Origin: Tessaracoccus antarcticus
GTDB taxonomy: Bacteria > Actinomycetota > Actinomycetes > Propionibacteriales > Propionibacteriaceae
Direction of reading: 5' to 3'
Assembly (NCBI RefSeq): GCF_003688855.1
Contig: NZ_REFW01000001.1
Span: 1,178,001-1,242,000 of the forward strand
DNA: 64,000 nt
Part shown: positions 17,931 through 27,799 of the stretch, piece by piece
Layout of the letters: every line of letters starts with the position of its first letter
Numbering within the stretch: the first letter of the stretch is position 1
The notes under the pieces: model-generated
Told to the model about the DNA's origin: nothing
What the model saw: the letters and a program-made list of their open reading frames with translations, nothing else
Databases searched by the model: none
Position numbers and translations under genes: made by a program

Positions 17931-18896
17931 GTGAACCCTGAACAAGCACGCTGGTTCGGCGAGACGTTCGGCAGTCTCGTCGCGTCCGTCGAACGCAGCA
18001 TCCTGGGCAAGACCGAGGCTGTGCGGCTCGCGTGGACGTGCATGCTCGCCGAGGGCCACCTTCTGCTGGAGGACTACCCCGGAACCGGCAAGACCACCCT
18101 GGCCCGTGCCATGGCGCAGACCGTCCAGGGCACCAACAGCCGTATCCAGTTCACCCCGGACCTGCTGCCCTCCGACGTCACGGGGGTCACGATCTACGAC
18201 CAGAAGACGGCAGAGTTCGAGTTCCACCAGGGACCGATCTTCGCGTCGATCGTGCTGGCCGACGAGATCAACCGTGCATCCCCGAAAACCCAGTCCGCGC
18301 TGTTGGAAGTGATGGAGGAGAGCCGCGTCACCGTGGACGCCATCTCCTACGAGGTGGGCAACCCGTTCATGGTGATCGCCACCCAGAACCCCATTGAGCA
18401 GGCCGGCACCTACCGTCTGCCCGAGGCGCAGCTCGACCGGTTCCTCATGAAGACCACGCTCGGCTACCCGAATCACGAGGCCACGCTGCGGATCCTCGCC
18501 ACCGGTGGCTCCCGGCCACGCTCGAGCCCGCTGCCCGCCATCATCACGACGGCGCAGGTGGCGGAAATGGCGCAGCTGGCAGCGTCGGTGCACATCGAGG
18601 CGTCGATCTTCGACTACATTGCCCGGCTCGTCGAGGCCACCCGCACCGCCACCGACGTGCGACTGGGGGCATCGGTGCGCGGCGCGCTCGCGCTGGTGCG
18701 CACCACCCGGGTGTGGGCCGCCTCCCAGGGCCGCCACTTCGTGGTGCCCGACGACGTGAAGATGCTGGCCATCCCCTGCCTGGCCCACCGCCTCATCCTG
18801 GACCCGGAGGCGGAGTTCAACGGGGTGCAGGCCGTCGACATCGCCGCTGCCACGCTGGGCTCCGTGGCCCCGCCGACGGAGCGCCAGACCGCCTGA
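17931..18896 (+). CDS. MoxR-family AAA+ ATPase
   Basis: A 321-residue AAA+ protein of the MoxR branch: Walker A EDYPGTGKTT, Walker B VLADEINRA, sensor I VIATQNPIEQAGTYRLPEAQLDRF and the sensor-II/lid region. MoxR ATPases act as chaperones that mature or insert cofactors in partner complexes and are nearly always encoded with DUF58 and transglutaminase-like proteins, as here. Start GTG at 17931. Its stop overlaps the next start (TGATG), so the two proteins are translationally coupled. It probably remodels a cell-envelope complex that includes the giant surface protein; that target is inference. Confidence 0.95.
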   Translation: MNPEQARWFGETFGSLVASVERSILGKTEAVRLAWTCMLAEGHLLLEDYPGTGKTTLARAMAQTVQGTNSRIQFTPDLLPSDVTGVTIYDQKTAEFEFHQGPIFASIVLADEINRASPKTQSALLEVMEESRVTVDAISYEVGNPFMVIATQNPIEQAGTYRLPEAQLDRFLMKTTLGYPNHEATLRILATGGSRPRSSPLPAIITTAQVAEMAQLAASVHIEASIFDYIARLVEATRTATDVRLGASVRGALALVRTTRVWAASQGRHFVVPDDVKMLAIPCLAHRLILDPEAEFNGVQAVDIAAATLGSVAPPTERQTA

Positions 18897-20134
18897 TGTC
18901 GTCCGCCGCCGCCTCTCGTTGGGAAGCGCCAGAACCCGTCGAACCGCCCTCGCTGCAGCGTGTGCGGTCCTTCGGTGCTGCCGTCAACCAGAGGACGGGC
19001 ATCAGGGCGGCGGGGTGGGTGTGCCTGCTGCTGGGGCTGATGGTGCTGGTGGGGGGATTGGCGCTCGGCTGGGTGGAGTTCAAGGTGGCGGGCGCGCTGG
19101 CCGTGCTGAGTGTGGCCGTGGGCCTGCTGTTCACCATCGGCAAACCCCGCTTCGAGGTGCGCCTCGAGATGGCGGAACGGTCCGTGGTGGTCGGCACACC
19201 CACCGGTGGGGAACTGGCCGTGCGCAATACGGCGCAGCGACGCCACCTGGGCTCGCGCCTGGACCTGCCCATAGCCGACGACGTTGCCAGCTTCTCCGTG
19301 CCCCCGCTGGGAGCTGGCATGTTCATCAGGCAACGCTTCCGTGTTCCCACCGAGCAGCGGGGCCTCGTGCGCATCGGGCCCGCGGAGTCGGTGGCAGGCG
19401 ACCCGTTCGCGCTGACCGGCCGCCAGACCAGGTGGACCGGTATGGCGGAACTCTTCGTCCACCCGAGGACCGTGCGACTGCCGGGCCGCCAGAGCGGTTT
19501 CGTGCATGACCTGGAGGGCCACGCCAGCCCCCACCTGTCGTCGGCGGACATGAACTTCCACGCCCTGCGGCCCTACGCCCCCGGCGACGACCGACGCCAC
19601 GTCCACTGGCGCTCGACGGCACGCACCGGCGCGCTCATGGTGCGGCAGTTCGAGGAGTCCCGGATGTCACACGTGGTGGTGGCGCTGGACACGGGCCGCC
19701 TGGCCTGGCTGGATGCCGATGAGTTCGAGATCGGCGTCTCCTGCGCCGCCTCCGTGGCGGTGCAGACCCTCATGGGGGAGAGCCCGTTGGCGCTTCGCAC
19801 TTCCCACGAGACGCTCACAGCACTCACACCTTCGAAGGCGTTGGACGCGCTCTGCACCGTGGGGCGGGGCATCGGCGGCGGTGTGGTGGACCTCGTGCAC
19901 GCCACGAGGGCCGCGGAACCGTCGGCGTCGGTGGCGGTGTTCATCACCGGATCGGTGGCATCCATGACGCAGGTCCGTCGCGCAGGATCCCTGTTCGACA
20001 TCGACACACGCGTCATCGGGGTCAGGGTCGAAGAGGGTGCCGAGTTGCGGGTGCGCACTGCCGGAAACGTGAGCGTGGTGCAGGTGGGTGCACTGGAGGA
20101 GTTGCCGCGGGCCATGCGAAGGGCCATGGAGTGA
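18896..20134 (+). CDS. DUF58 domain membrane protein
   Basis: 412 residues. Two membrane helices (about residues 40-85) are followed by a beta-sandwich-like region and the DUF58 signature LRPYAPGDDRRHVHWRSTARTG near residue 230. The C-terminal part has a vWA-like arrangement with VVALDTGRL, but the MIDAS DxSxS is not complete. The ATG at 18896 shares a base with the MoxR stop. DUF58 proteins are the standard partner of MoxR ATPases; their biochemical role is not settled. Confidence 0.93.
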   Translation: MSSAAASRWEAPEPVEPPSLQRVRSFGAAVNQRTGIRAAGWVCLLLGLMVLVGGLALGWVEFKVAGALAVLSVAVGLLFTIGKPRFEVRLEMAERSVVVGTPTGGELAVRNTAQRRHLGSRLDLPIADDVASFSVPPLGAGMFIRQRFRVPTEQRGLVRIGPAESVAGDPFALTGRQTRWTGMAELFVHPRTVRLPGRQSGFVHDLEGHASPHLSSADMNFHALRPYAPGDDRRHVHWRSTARTGALMVRQFEESRMSHVVVALDTGRLAWLDADEFEIGVSCAASVAVQTLMGESPLALRTSHETLTALTPSKALDALCTVGRGIGGGVVDLVHATRAAEPSASVAVFITGSVASMTQVRRAGSLFDIDTRVIGVRVEEGAELRVRTAGNVSVVQVGALEELPRAMRRAME

Positions 20135-22434
20135 GCGCCCCAGCACGCAGGGCTGTCACGGCGACGGACACGGGGTGGGCCGGGCTGGGGCCGCGGGTCC
20201 GCTGGCGATGGGCGGCCGTGGATGCGGTGGCGCTGTTGGCCCTGCTGGTCCTGGTCGCGTGCGCATTTCTTCCCACCTACGGCACGGGCTGGCTGTTCGT
20301 CACGGTGCTGGGGGCAGGTGCCCTCGGTATGGGGGTCGGCCTGCTGGCCACGCTGCGGGGGTGGCGGGCCATCCAGGTGCTGGCTGCCAGCGCCCTGTCC
20401 TGGTTCCTGCTGGGGACGCCGCTGGTGATGCCGTCCGCCGGCGTCGCCGGGTTCATCCCCACGGGCCGCAGCCTGTGGGGTCTGTTGACCGGCCCCGTCA
20501 CGGCGTGGCGGGACATGCTGACGCTCGACCCTCCCATCGGCGAGACCGCCAACCTCCTGGCGGTACCGGGCGTCGTCGCACTGGCGGCGGGGCTGTTGGG
20601 TGCCCTCATCAGCCTGCGTACACGGCGTCCCATGCTCGCCTGGGTGCCGGCGGCACTCGGCTGGTTCGCCGCCATCGCCCTGGGATCATCCGTGGCGTTC
20701 CTGCCTGTCGCGGCGGGCGTGGCGTTCTTCGTCGTCGTGCTGCTGTGGACCAGCCATCGTCGCGCCCACCTGCGGGCCTCCCTGGTGGGACGGGAGGGCC
20801 GCCCCAGAATCCTGCGCGCAGCGCTGGGCGCTGCCTCCCTGCTCGTGGCTGCCGGCCTCGTGGTGGCGGCCGTGCCCCTGCTGTCGCCCACCGTGCCCCG
20901 CACCACCGCCCGCCAGGCGGTGGAGCCCCCCATCGACATCGAGGAGTTCACCTCGCCGCTGCAGGCGTTTCGCGCCAACATCTCGCGGGACGCTGACACC
21001 GTGCTGCTGGAGGCCACGGGGGTCGCCGACGGCGCAGTCATCCGGGTGGCGACGCTGGACCGCTACGACGGCATCAGCTTCAACGTGGCCACCACCGACG
21101 ACACCACCCTCCAGGGGTCCACCTTCACACGGGTGGGGCAGTGGATCGACGACGACACCGAAGGCACAGACGGTGAGGTGCGCATCACCGTCCTGGGCGA
21201 GCACAGCGGCGTGTGGGTGCCGACGGTGGGACGCACCACCTCCATCACCTTCGACAGTGACCGCGCCGTGGCCCTCTCCGAGAACTTCTTCTACAACCGC
21301 GGCTCCGGCACTGGGGTCACGCTGGCGACGCTCCAGGAGGGGGACTCCTACGTCCTTGGCACCCGCACCCGCCAGAGGCCCTCGGACGAGGACATCAGGG
21401 CGGCTTTGGCCGGGAGCCGGAGGATGCCCACGGACGAGGGTGTGCCGGACATCGTGCGCAACCGGGCCCACCAGTGGGGGGACGCCCAGAACACGGCGGG
21501 CGCCCAGGCCCTCGCGCTGGAGACTGCACTGAGGGCTGGATGGTTCAGCCACGGACAGCAACCCGAAGAAGCCACATCACTCCCCGGTCACACGGGCGCC
21601 CGACTGGTCACCCTTCTTGCCAACACCGACGTCATGGTGGGCGACGGCGAGCAGTACGCCACCGCCATGGTCCTGATGGCCAGGGAGTTGGGGATCCCGG
21701 CCCGGGTGGTCTACGGCTACCGCTCGGGTGGCGACGCCCTCATCACAGGCTCCGACGTCGGAGCCTGGGCGGAGGTGGAACTCGACGGGCTGGGCTGGGT
21801 GATGTTCGACCCCACACCGTCTCCAGACAGGGTGCTGCCGGAGGAACTGGCGCCGAGGCCGCCCACACCCCAGCCGCAGATCGAGAACCCCCCACCGCCC
21901 GCGCAACAGCCGGAGAAGCCACCGCTGGAGGACGACCTGCCCATCGATCCGGGCGAGCCGCCGGAGCAACGCGTCGACATCGACTGGGCACGCATCGGCG
22001 TGTGGCTGGCGCTGGGTGGCATCCCGCTGCTCACCATCGTCGTGCCGTTGGCCCTGGTCCTGGGGCTCAAGGCGCGACGCAGGTCACGCCGTCGGCACCA
22101 CGCGGAACCGGGCAACCGGGTGGCAGGTGCCTGGGCGGAGCTCGTGGACAGGGCCCGCGACCTCGGACGCTCCCCGTCGCCGGCCGCCACCCGGACGGAG
22201 CAGGCGGAGCAGCTCCTCGACGACTTCCCGCGCATCCACCCCCAGGCGGATCCGGAGATGATCTCCCGGCAGGCCGACCGGTTGGTCTTCGCGCCCGAGC
22301 AGCCGTCCGCCGACGCCGTCGACAGCTACTGGCTGCAGGCCCGGGATGTCGACCGTGGGCTGCGACGCTCCGTGAGCTGGCCGCGCTGGTTGTTGGCCAA
22401 GCTGTCCACCAAGTCACTCAGGAGGCCCCGGTGA
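20131..22434 (+). CDS. TgpA-like membrane protein with degenerate transglutaminase domain
   Basis: 767 residues: about six N-terminal membrane helices, an extracellular region with a transglutaminase-fold core (residues ~470-570), a proline-rich stretch, one further helix (~630) and a basic cytoplasmic tail resembling DUF4129. In the core, the position of the catalytic Cys (G-x-C-E in active enzymes) reads GDGEQY (Gly506), and the His of DxHAW reads DVGAW (Gly544); only the Asp of FDPTP (Asp560) remains. It is therefore probably a non-catalytic binding domain. Start GTG 20131 overlaps the DUF58 stop by four bases. Confidence 0.88.
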   Translation: MSAPARRAVTATDTGWAGLGPRVRWRWAAVDAVALLALLVLVACAFLPTYGTGWLFVTVLGAGALGMGVGLLATLRGWRAIQVLAASALSWFLLGTPLVMPSAGVAGFIPTGRSLWGLLTGPVTAWRDMLTLDPPIGETANLLAVPGVVALAAGLLGALISLRTRRPMLAWVPAALGWFAAIALGSSVAFLPVAAGVAFFVVVLLWTSHRRAHLRASLVGREGRPRILRAALGAASLLVAAGLVVAAVPLLSPTVPRTTARQAVEPPIDIEEFTSPLQAFRANISRDADTVLLEATGVADGAVIRVATLDRYDGISFNVATTDDTTLQGSTFTRVGQWIDDDTEGTDGEVRITVLGEHSGVWVPTVGRTTSITFDSDRAVALSENFFYNRGSGTGVTLATLQEGDSYVLGTRTRQRPSDEDIRAALAGSRRMPTDEGVPDIVRNRAHQWGDAQNTAGAQALALETALRAGWFSHGQQPEEATSLPGHTGARLVTLLANTDVMVGDGEQYATAMVLMARELGIPARVVYGYRSGGDALITGSDVGAWAEVELDGLGWVMFDPTPSPDRVLPEELAPRPPTPQPQIENPPPPAQQPEKPPLEDDLPIDPGEPPEQRVDIDWARIGVWLALGGIPLLTIVVPLALVLGLKARRRSRRRHHAEPGNRVAGAWAELVDRARDLGRSPSPAATRTEQAEQLLDDFPRIHPQADPEMISRQADRLVFAPEQPSADAVDSYWLQARDVDRGLRRSVSWPRWLLAKLSTKSLRRPR

Positions 22435-22510
22435 CACACCTGACCCGTATGTGCGGGGATGAATCGGTACGCTCAGGTCCTTGGACGATCAGCGACAGGG
22501 GACTGGTGTG

Positions 22511-23779
22511 ATGGGTGTGAGTCGGTTCATCCCACGCGGGGTGGCAGTGGCAGGGCTGGGACGACGCGTCCTGGCCGCCGTCATCGACGCCGCACCACCC
22601 GTGCTGGTGGGTGCGGGCGCAGCCGCCGTCATGGCACTGCAGGGCACACCGTCGCCTGCGGTCGTCCTGGTCACCTCCATCGCGGTCGTCGTCCTCACCG
22701 GGGCCTACGGCCTGTACCAGTGGTGGGCGTACGGCACCCGCGGCGCGGGTCTGGGTGCGCGGGTCATGGGGGTGCGACTCGTCGGCATGGGGGACGGGCA
22801 GCCCATCGGCTGGTGGCGGTTCTTCCTGCGCCAACTGGTGTTCGCGGCGCTCATCGCCTCCGTGGTGGGCGGTATCGCCCTGTTGGTTTTCCTGGTGATC
22901 CACGAACGACGCCAGGGCTGGCACGACATGGCCGCCGGCGCCATCGTGGTGCAGCCCAAGGTGGAGTCCGGGCGCACGGGAGGGGCGGGCCGCAAGACGC
23001 AGACGCCCAACACGGTGGGGCTGCCGCCGCACCTGTCCAGTTCCTTCTCGCCTCAGGTGGGACGCACCGATCTGGGTGCCGGTCGGGACGAGACGCCGAC
23101 ACCTTCCGGTGCCCACCCCGCACCGGCGTGGATGCCACGGCTGGAGACCCAGCCCATCATCTCCACGGGGCCCGCCCCCGGGGCCCGTTCCGGCGAGGGA
23201 CACGTCTTGTTCGGACGCCCTGCCGAGGGGACATCACCCGGTGAACTGCCACCCACCCTGCCGCCGTCACGGCCCGTGAACCAGGGCTGGATCCCCCTGC
23301 CCACCCCCACGTCGATCATTGAACCGGCCAAGCCCACCCCGAGGGTGCGTCCCCGTGACTTCGGTGGCACCGACGAGGACGAAGACGGCACCCGCATCGC
23401 CGCGCCCGTTGTCACCGGCGGCGCCCGTCCCGGGGCACAGGGATGGTACGCCCGCCTCGACGACGGCCGGGAGGTGGAGTTGGTGGTCACGGTGCTGCTG
23501 GGGCGCAACCCGCAGAAGTCCGCCTCCGACGGCGACGTCCACCTGGTGCCCGCGGGCGGTGACGGCCGGATGATCTCCCGCACCCACGTCCTGGTGGGCA
23601 CGGACGCCCGGGGCGTGTTCGTCGTGGATCGCGGGTCCACCAACGGTACGGCGCTCGTCACACAGGCCGGCGGCCTTGACCCGTGCCCCACCGGGACGCA
23701 GATCAGGGTGCGCGAGGGCCAGCAGGTGTCCTACGGGAACCGGTGGTTCACCATCCTGCGCAGACCCGCGCAGGACTGA
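22511..23779 (+). CDS. RDD membrane domain-FHA domain protein
   Basis: 422 residues. The N-terminal ~150 residues form an RDD membrane domain (GLGRRVLAAVIDAAPPVL, three helices, and a second signature GARVMGVRLV and GWHDMAAGAIVV). A ~150-residue Pro/Gly-rich linker follows, then a C-terminal FHA domain (VTVLLGRNPQ, MISRTHVLV, VDRGSTNGT). FHA links the operon at both ends to phospho-threonine signalling. ATG at 22511 (an ATG at 22481 adds ten unlikely residues). Spaced 76 bases from the previous gene, it may have its own promoter. Convergent with dcd. Confidence 0.9.
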   Translation: MGVSRFIPRGVAVAGLGRRVLAAVIDAAPPVLVGAGAAAVMALQGTPSPAVVLVTSIAVVVLTGAYGLYQWWAYGTRGAGLGARVMGVRLVGMGDGQPIGWWRFFLRQLVFAALIASVVGGIALLVFLVIHERRQGWHDMAAGAIVVQPKVESGRTGGAGRKTQTPNTVGLPPHLSSSFSPQVGRTDLGAGRDETPTPSGAHPAPAWMPRLETQPIISTGPAPGARSGEGHVLFGRPAEGTSPGELPPTLPPSRPVNQGWIPLPTPTSIIEPAKPTPRVRPRDFGGTDEDEDGTRIAAPVVTGGARPGAQGWYARLDDGREVELVVTVLLGRNPQKSASDGDVHLVPAGGDGRMISRTHVLVGTDARGVFVVDRGSTNGTALVTQAGGLDPCPTGTQIRVREGQQVSYGNRWFTILRRPAQD

Positions 23780-23804
23780 CCCCGGCACAGCCCAGCCGTG
23801 TGGG

Positions 23805-24380
23805 TCAGACCTCGGTGAGGTGGAAGCTCAGGTGTGAACGTGACGCCGTTGGACCACGCTGCCCCTGGTAGCGGGAACCGTACTTCGCGGACCCGTAGGG
23901 ATGCTCCGCCGGCGAGCTCAGACGGAAGAAGCACAGCTGACCGATCTTCATGCCTGGCCACAACATGATGGGCAGCGTCGCCATGTTCGACAGCTCCAGC
24001 GTGACGTGCCCGCTGAAACCGGGATCGATGAAGCCGGCCGTGGAATGGGTCAGCAGACCCAGCCGACCCAGTGACGACTTGCCCTCGAGTCGGGCGGCCA
24101 CGCCGGTACCGAGCGTCACCTGCTCGTAGGTGGAGGCCAGCGCGAACTCCCCGGGGTGCAGCACGAAGGGCTCCCCGGGAGGCGGCTCGACGGGGCGCGT
24201 CAGCTCCGGCTGCTCCGCGGACGGGTCGATGTGCGGGTAGCGGTGGTTCTCGAACACCCGGAAAAACTTGTCCAGCCGCACGTCCACGCTGGCGGGCTGC
24301 ACCATTCCCGGGTCCCAGGGGTCCAGCAGGATCCCGCCGTCGTGGACCTCGTGCAGGATGTCACGGTCGCTCAGAAGCAT
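23805..24380 (-). CDS. dcd: dCTP deaminase (dUMP-forming type likely)
   Basis: A 191-residue soluble enzyme with the Dcd/trimeric dUTPase-like fold: [72 protein letters not shown] (catalytic Glu near VTLEL, substrate loop SSLGR) and the C-terminal [15 protein letters not shown]. Actinobacterial Dcd enzymes, as in Mycobacterium, convert dCTP directly to dUMP, and the sequence is of that length and type. The ATG at 24380 lies 7 bases after a TAGGCT -10 element, suggesting a leaderless mRNA. Confidence 0.95.
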   Translation of the reverse strand: MLLSDRDILHEVHDGGILLDPWDPGMVQPASVDVRLDKFFRVFENHRYPHIDPSAEQPELTRPVEPPPGEPFVLHPGEFALASTYEQVTLGTGVAARLEGKSSLGRLGLLTHSTAGFIDPGFSGHVTLELSNMATLPIMLWPGMKIGQLCFFRLSSPAEHPYGSAKYGSRYQGQRGPTASRSHLSFHLTEV

Positions 24381-24387
24381 GGGCCCG

Positions 24388-24393
24388 AGCCTA
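24388..24393 (-). promoter_or_regulatory. Predicted -10 element (TAGGCT) for dcd
   Basis: TAGGCT on the minus strand with 7 bases to the dcd ATG and no ribosome site between them. Confidence 0.4.
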
Positions 24394-24494
24394 TCGTCTG
24401 CCGCCGGGCGGCGCCCCAGCCGCTGAGCGCTGTCTCCGGTTGACGGAAGGTCGTGGCCGTCGACTAGTTTTGGTGGTGAGGGAGGCCAACTCTG

Positions 24495-25919
24495 ATGATG
24501 GCGAAACTGCACGGCATGGTGGATCACCTGTTCCGGGAGCCCGTGCGCGCAACGACATCGGCACCCGCCTCGGACGTCGACCCGCGGTACGCGGCGGCCG
24601 TGGTGGACCTGGCGCTGCGGGCAGCTGAAATGGCGGTCCAGACGGGAGCCGTCACCTCGGACGCCATCTCCTTCGCCCTCACCATCACGGCCGCGTACGG
24701 GTTGACGGCAGACGTCGACGTCACGTTCACGTCGGTGACCATCAGCTACCACCGACGCGGCAAGGCCGAACCGATCACCGGCTTCCGTGGCGTGCGCCAG
24801 CGCAACACCAACTACACCCAACTCACGCAACTGCTGCGGCTCATCGACGACATCGGCACGGGGCGTCTCGGGCTGGATGCAGCCCGGGACAGGCTGGACG
24901 GGCTGCGCAGCAACGCCCGCCCGTACCGGGTCTGGGTCATCACGTTGGGGCAGGCGCTCACGGGGGTCGGGGTGGCGGCCATCCTCGGTGGCAGGCCCGG
25001 CGAGATGCTGCTGGCAGCGCTGGCGAACTCGCTGATGTTCCTCGTGCAGCTGACGCTGACACGCACCCAGCTGTCCGTGTTCTTCATCCAGGCGCTCGGA
25101 GCCGCAGTGCCGACGGCCATGGCCGTCTGGATCATGCACGTGCGCTCCGGCTCCTCCGGAGTGTTCGCGATGGTGTCGCCGTCGCTCATCGTGGCGGCCG
25201 GCATCGTCACGGCGCTGGCCGGTGTGGGTGTCGTCGCCGCGGCCCGTGATGCCATGGACGGCAATCTCATCACCGCCGGCGCCCGCACCTTCGACGCCAT
25301 CCTGCAAACCGCCGGCATCATCGTGGGCGTGGCCATCACGCTGTGGGTGGGTCTGAAGTTGGGTGTCCAGGGCTACATCGCACCCACCGCTGGTTACGCA
25401 AGCCCCTCAGCACTGCAGATCGTGTGGGCCATCCTCATTGCCGTGGGGTTGGCGTTCGGTTTCCAGCTGGGCCTGCGAGCCCTGCCGTTCGTGGCCATCC
25501 TCGCGGCGGCCGGCTTTGCCGTCTACCAGTGGAGCCTGCCCTACGTCGGGAACTGGCCTGCGGCCGCGGCGCTCGGCGCCATCGTCGTCGGCTTCATGTC
25601 GCAGTTCATCGTGGGACGGTTCCGTATCCCGCTCGTCGCGCTCGTCACCGCTGGGGTCGTGGCCCTCATGCCAGGCGCGGCGCTCTACAGGGGACTGTAC
25701 GAACTCATCCTCACCATCGACGAACCCATCAGCGTCCAGGCGCAGATCAGCCTCGGCAACGCCGTCATGGTGGCCCTGGGACTCGCGGCGGGCTCCACCT
25801 TCGGCGCCCAGATCGCGCGGCCCGTCGGCCTGCCCACGGCACGGCTGTTCCGGATGGCGGAGCAGCGGACACTGCGCCGCAGCCGCCGCAGCACCATCAG
25901 CACCGAGTTGGCCCGATGA
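24495..25919 (+). CDS. ThrE-family threonine/serine exporter
   Basis: 474 residues. The N-terminal ~140 are the soluble ThrE domain ([35 protein letters not shown]), followed by about ten membrane helices with the C-terminal ThrE_2 region ([25 protein letters not shown]). This is the Corynebacterium ThrE architecture in a single polypeptide, which exports L-threonine and L-serine. ATG at 24495 behind GGGAGG. The stop overlaps the next ABC transporter start (ATGA), so the two transporters are made together. Confidence 0.92.
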   Translation: MMAKLHGMVDHLFREPVRATTSAPASDVDPRYAAAVVDLALRAAEMAVQTGAVTSDAISFALTITAAYGLTADVDVTFTSVTISYHRRGKAEPITGFRGVRQRNTNYTQLTQLLRLIDDIGTGRLGLDAARDRLDGLRSNARPYRVWVITLGQALTGVGVAAILGGRPGEMLLAALANSLMFLVQLTLTRTQLSVFFIQALGAAVPTAMAVWIMHVRSGSSGVFAMVSPSLIVAAGIVTALAGVGVVAAARDAMDGNLITAGARTFDAILQTAGIIVGVAITLWVGLKLGVQGYIAPTAGYASPSALQIVWAILIAVGLAFGFQLGLRALPFVAILAAAGFAVYQWSLPYVGNWPAAAALGAIVVGFMSQFIVGRFRIPLVALVTAGVVALMPGAALYRGLYELILTIDEPISVQAQISLGNAVMVALGLAAGSTFGAQIARPVGLPTARLFRMAEQRTLRRSRRSTISTELAR

Positions 25920-27781
25920 TGCGCGGCCCCGGATACGCCGGTTCACGCGTCATGGGCGGGCTGGCCGCCGACCCCACCATCAAGAACTACACCCTCAGCA
26001 AGGGCATCGTGCGCCGCGTGCTCGGCTACGGGGCGCCGTTCAAGGGCCTCATTGCGGTCTTCCTCGTCACCGTGGTGCTGGGCAGCGCCCTCGGCGTGGC
26101 ACCGGCCCTGCTGTTCCAGCGCATCATCGACGACGGCGTCCTCGGCGGCGACGTCCCCCTCATCGTCACGCTGTCGCTGGCGGTCGCCGGGATGGCGGTG
26201 CTGGGCGCTGCGCTCGGCGTTCTCGAGCGGTGGTGCTCCGCCCGGATCGGGGAGGGCCTCATCCTCCACCTCCGCACACAGCTCTTCAACCACGTGCAGC
26301 GCATGTCCGTGGCGTTCTTCTCCCGCTCGAACACCGGCAAGCTGGTGTCGCGGCTGCAGAACGACGTGGCGGGTGCCCAGCAGGCGTTCACGTCGACGCT
26401 GAGTTCGGCCGTCAGCAACGTGTCCACGCTGGTGCTGGTGGTGGCGTCCATGCTGGCGCTCTCCTGGCAACTGACCCTGGCAGCGCTGGTGCTGCTGCCG
26501 CTGTTCATGATCCCCGCTCGAGCCGTCGGGACGAGGCTGGCAGGCCTCACGAAGGACCGCCTGCAGCAGCAGGCGGAGATGACCGCCACCATGACGGAGC
26601 GCTTCTCCGTCTCCGGTGCACTGCTGGTACAGCTGTTCGGGAACCTTGACACCGAGGACAAGCGGTTCGCGGCACAGGCCGGTGACGTCGCGGATTCCGG
26701 CGTGAAGATTGCCATGACCTCCCGGGTGTTCATGACGGCCATGATGCTCGTGGCGTCGCTGGCCACAGCCATGTTCTACGGCTTCGGCGGCGTGGCTGCC
26801 GCCCGCGAGCAGCTGACGCTGGGCACCCTCACAGCGCTCGTGGCGCTGTTGGCCCGGCTCTACGGACCGCTCATGCAGGTCACCAACCTCCGGGTTGATG
26901 TCATGACGGCGCTCGTGAGCTTCGAGCGGGTGTTCGAGGTGCTCGACCTGCCCCATCCCATCACCGACCGCGCGGACGCAGTGCAGGTCTCGGGGCCCGT
27001 CACGGTGCGATTCAAGGACGTGTGGTTCACCTATCCCGACTCCCACTCCGCGTCCCTGGCATCACTGGAACCCGCGGCGGCGCAGCGGGAATCGGCTGGC
27101 CAACCGGTGCTGCGCGGTGTGTCCTTCGAGGCCTCACCCGGCCAGACGGTGGCACTCGTGGGAGCCTCCGGGGGCGGCAAGACCAGCATCACCAACCTCA
27201 TTGCCCGGCTGTATGACGTCGACTCCGGCGCCGTGGAGGTGGCCGGAACCGACGTGCGCGGGCTGCGGCTGGACAGCCTGCGCGGCTCCGTGGGCTACGT
27301 CACACAGGACGCCCACCTGTTCCACGACACCATCGGGGCCAACCTGCGCTACGCCAAGCCTGACGCCACCGACGACGAGCTGTGGTCCGTGTTGAAGCAG
27401 GCCCTGGTGGCGGACCTCGTGCACCGGCTGCCCGACGGCCTCGAGACGGTCGTGGGCGAGCGCGGCTACCGGCTCAGCGGCGGCGAGCGTCAGCGCTTCG
27501 CCATCGCCCGGCTCCTGCTGAAGGCGCCACCCGTCATCGTGCTGGACGAGGCCACGGCCCACCTTGACTCGACGTCGGAGCACCTCGTGCAGGAGGCCCT
27601 CGACGTGGCACGCGCCGGCCGCACTGCCATCGTCATCGCCCACCGCCTGTCCACGGTGCGCGATGCCGACCAGATCCTCGTGGTCGACGGCGGCCGCATC
27701 GTGGAACGCGGAACCCATGACGAACTGATGGCGGCAGGAGGCCGCTACTCCTCCCTGCACTCGCGCCAGTTCATGCAGTGA
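25916..27781 (+). CDS. ABC exporter, fused membrane and ATPase domains (half-transporter)
   Basis: 621 residues. The N-terminal 330 residues form a six-helix type-I exporter domain (FQRIIDDGVLGGD, TGKLVSRLQNDVAGAQ). The ATPase domain has Walker A GASGGGKTS, Q-loop YVTQDAHLFHDT, signature LSGGERQRF, Walker B VIVLDEAT and H-loop IAHRLST. It probably works as a homodimer and its substrate is unknown. Translational coupling with thrE suggests a shared role in efflux. A longer upstream frame is a shadow of thrE. Confidence 0.9.
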   Translation: MMRGPGYAGSRVMGGLAADPTIKNYTLSKGIVRRVLGYGAPFKGLIAVFLVTVVLGSALGVAPALLFQRIIDDGVLGGDVPLIVTLSLAVAGMAVLGAALGVLERWCSARIGEGLILHLRTQLFNHVQRMSVAFFSRSNTGKLVSRLQNDVAGAQQAFTSTLSSAVSNVSTLVLVVASMLALSWQLTLAALVLLPLFMIPARAVGTRLAGLTKDRLQQQAEMTATMTERFSVSGALLVQLFGNLDTEDKRFAAQAGDVADSGVKIAMTSRVFMTAMMLVASLATAMFYGFGGVAAAREQLTLGTLTALVALLARLYGPLMQVTNLRVDVMTALVSFERVFEVLDLPHPITDRADAVQVSGPVTVRFKDVWFTYPDSHSASLASLEPAAAQRESAGQPVLRGVSFEASPGQTVALVGASGGGKTSITNLIARLYDVDSGAVEVAGTDVRGLRLDSLRGSVGYVTQDAHLFHDTIGANLRYAKPDATDDELWSVLKQALVADLVHRLPDGLETVVGERGYRLSGGERQRFAIARLLLKAPPVIVLDEATAHLDSTSEHLVQEALDVARAGRTAIVIAHRLSTVRDADQILVVDGGRIVERGTHDELMAAGGRYSSLHSRQFMQ

Positions 27782-27799
27782 TGTCGCTGCGCAGATGCG

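Noticed and set aside
23780-23804. Terminator between the RDD-FHA gene and dcd
   Set aside because: Only an interrupted inverted repeat is visible; stem too weak to call.
25343-25915. N-terminal extension of the ABC exporter overlapping the ThrE gene
   Set aside because: Residues are Arg/Pro/Ser-rich with no motif; ThrE on the other frame has clear family sequence, and ATG at 25916 makes a natural ATGA overlap.
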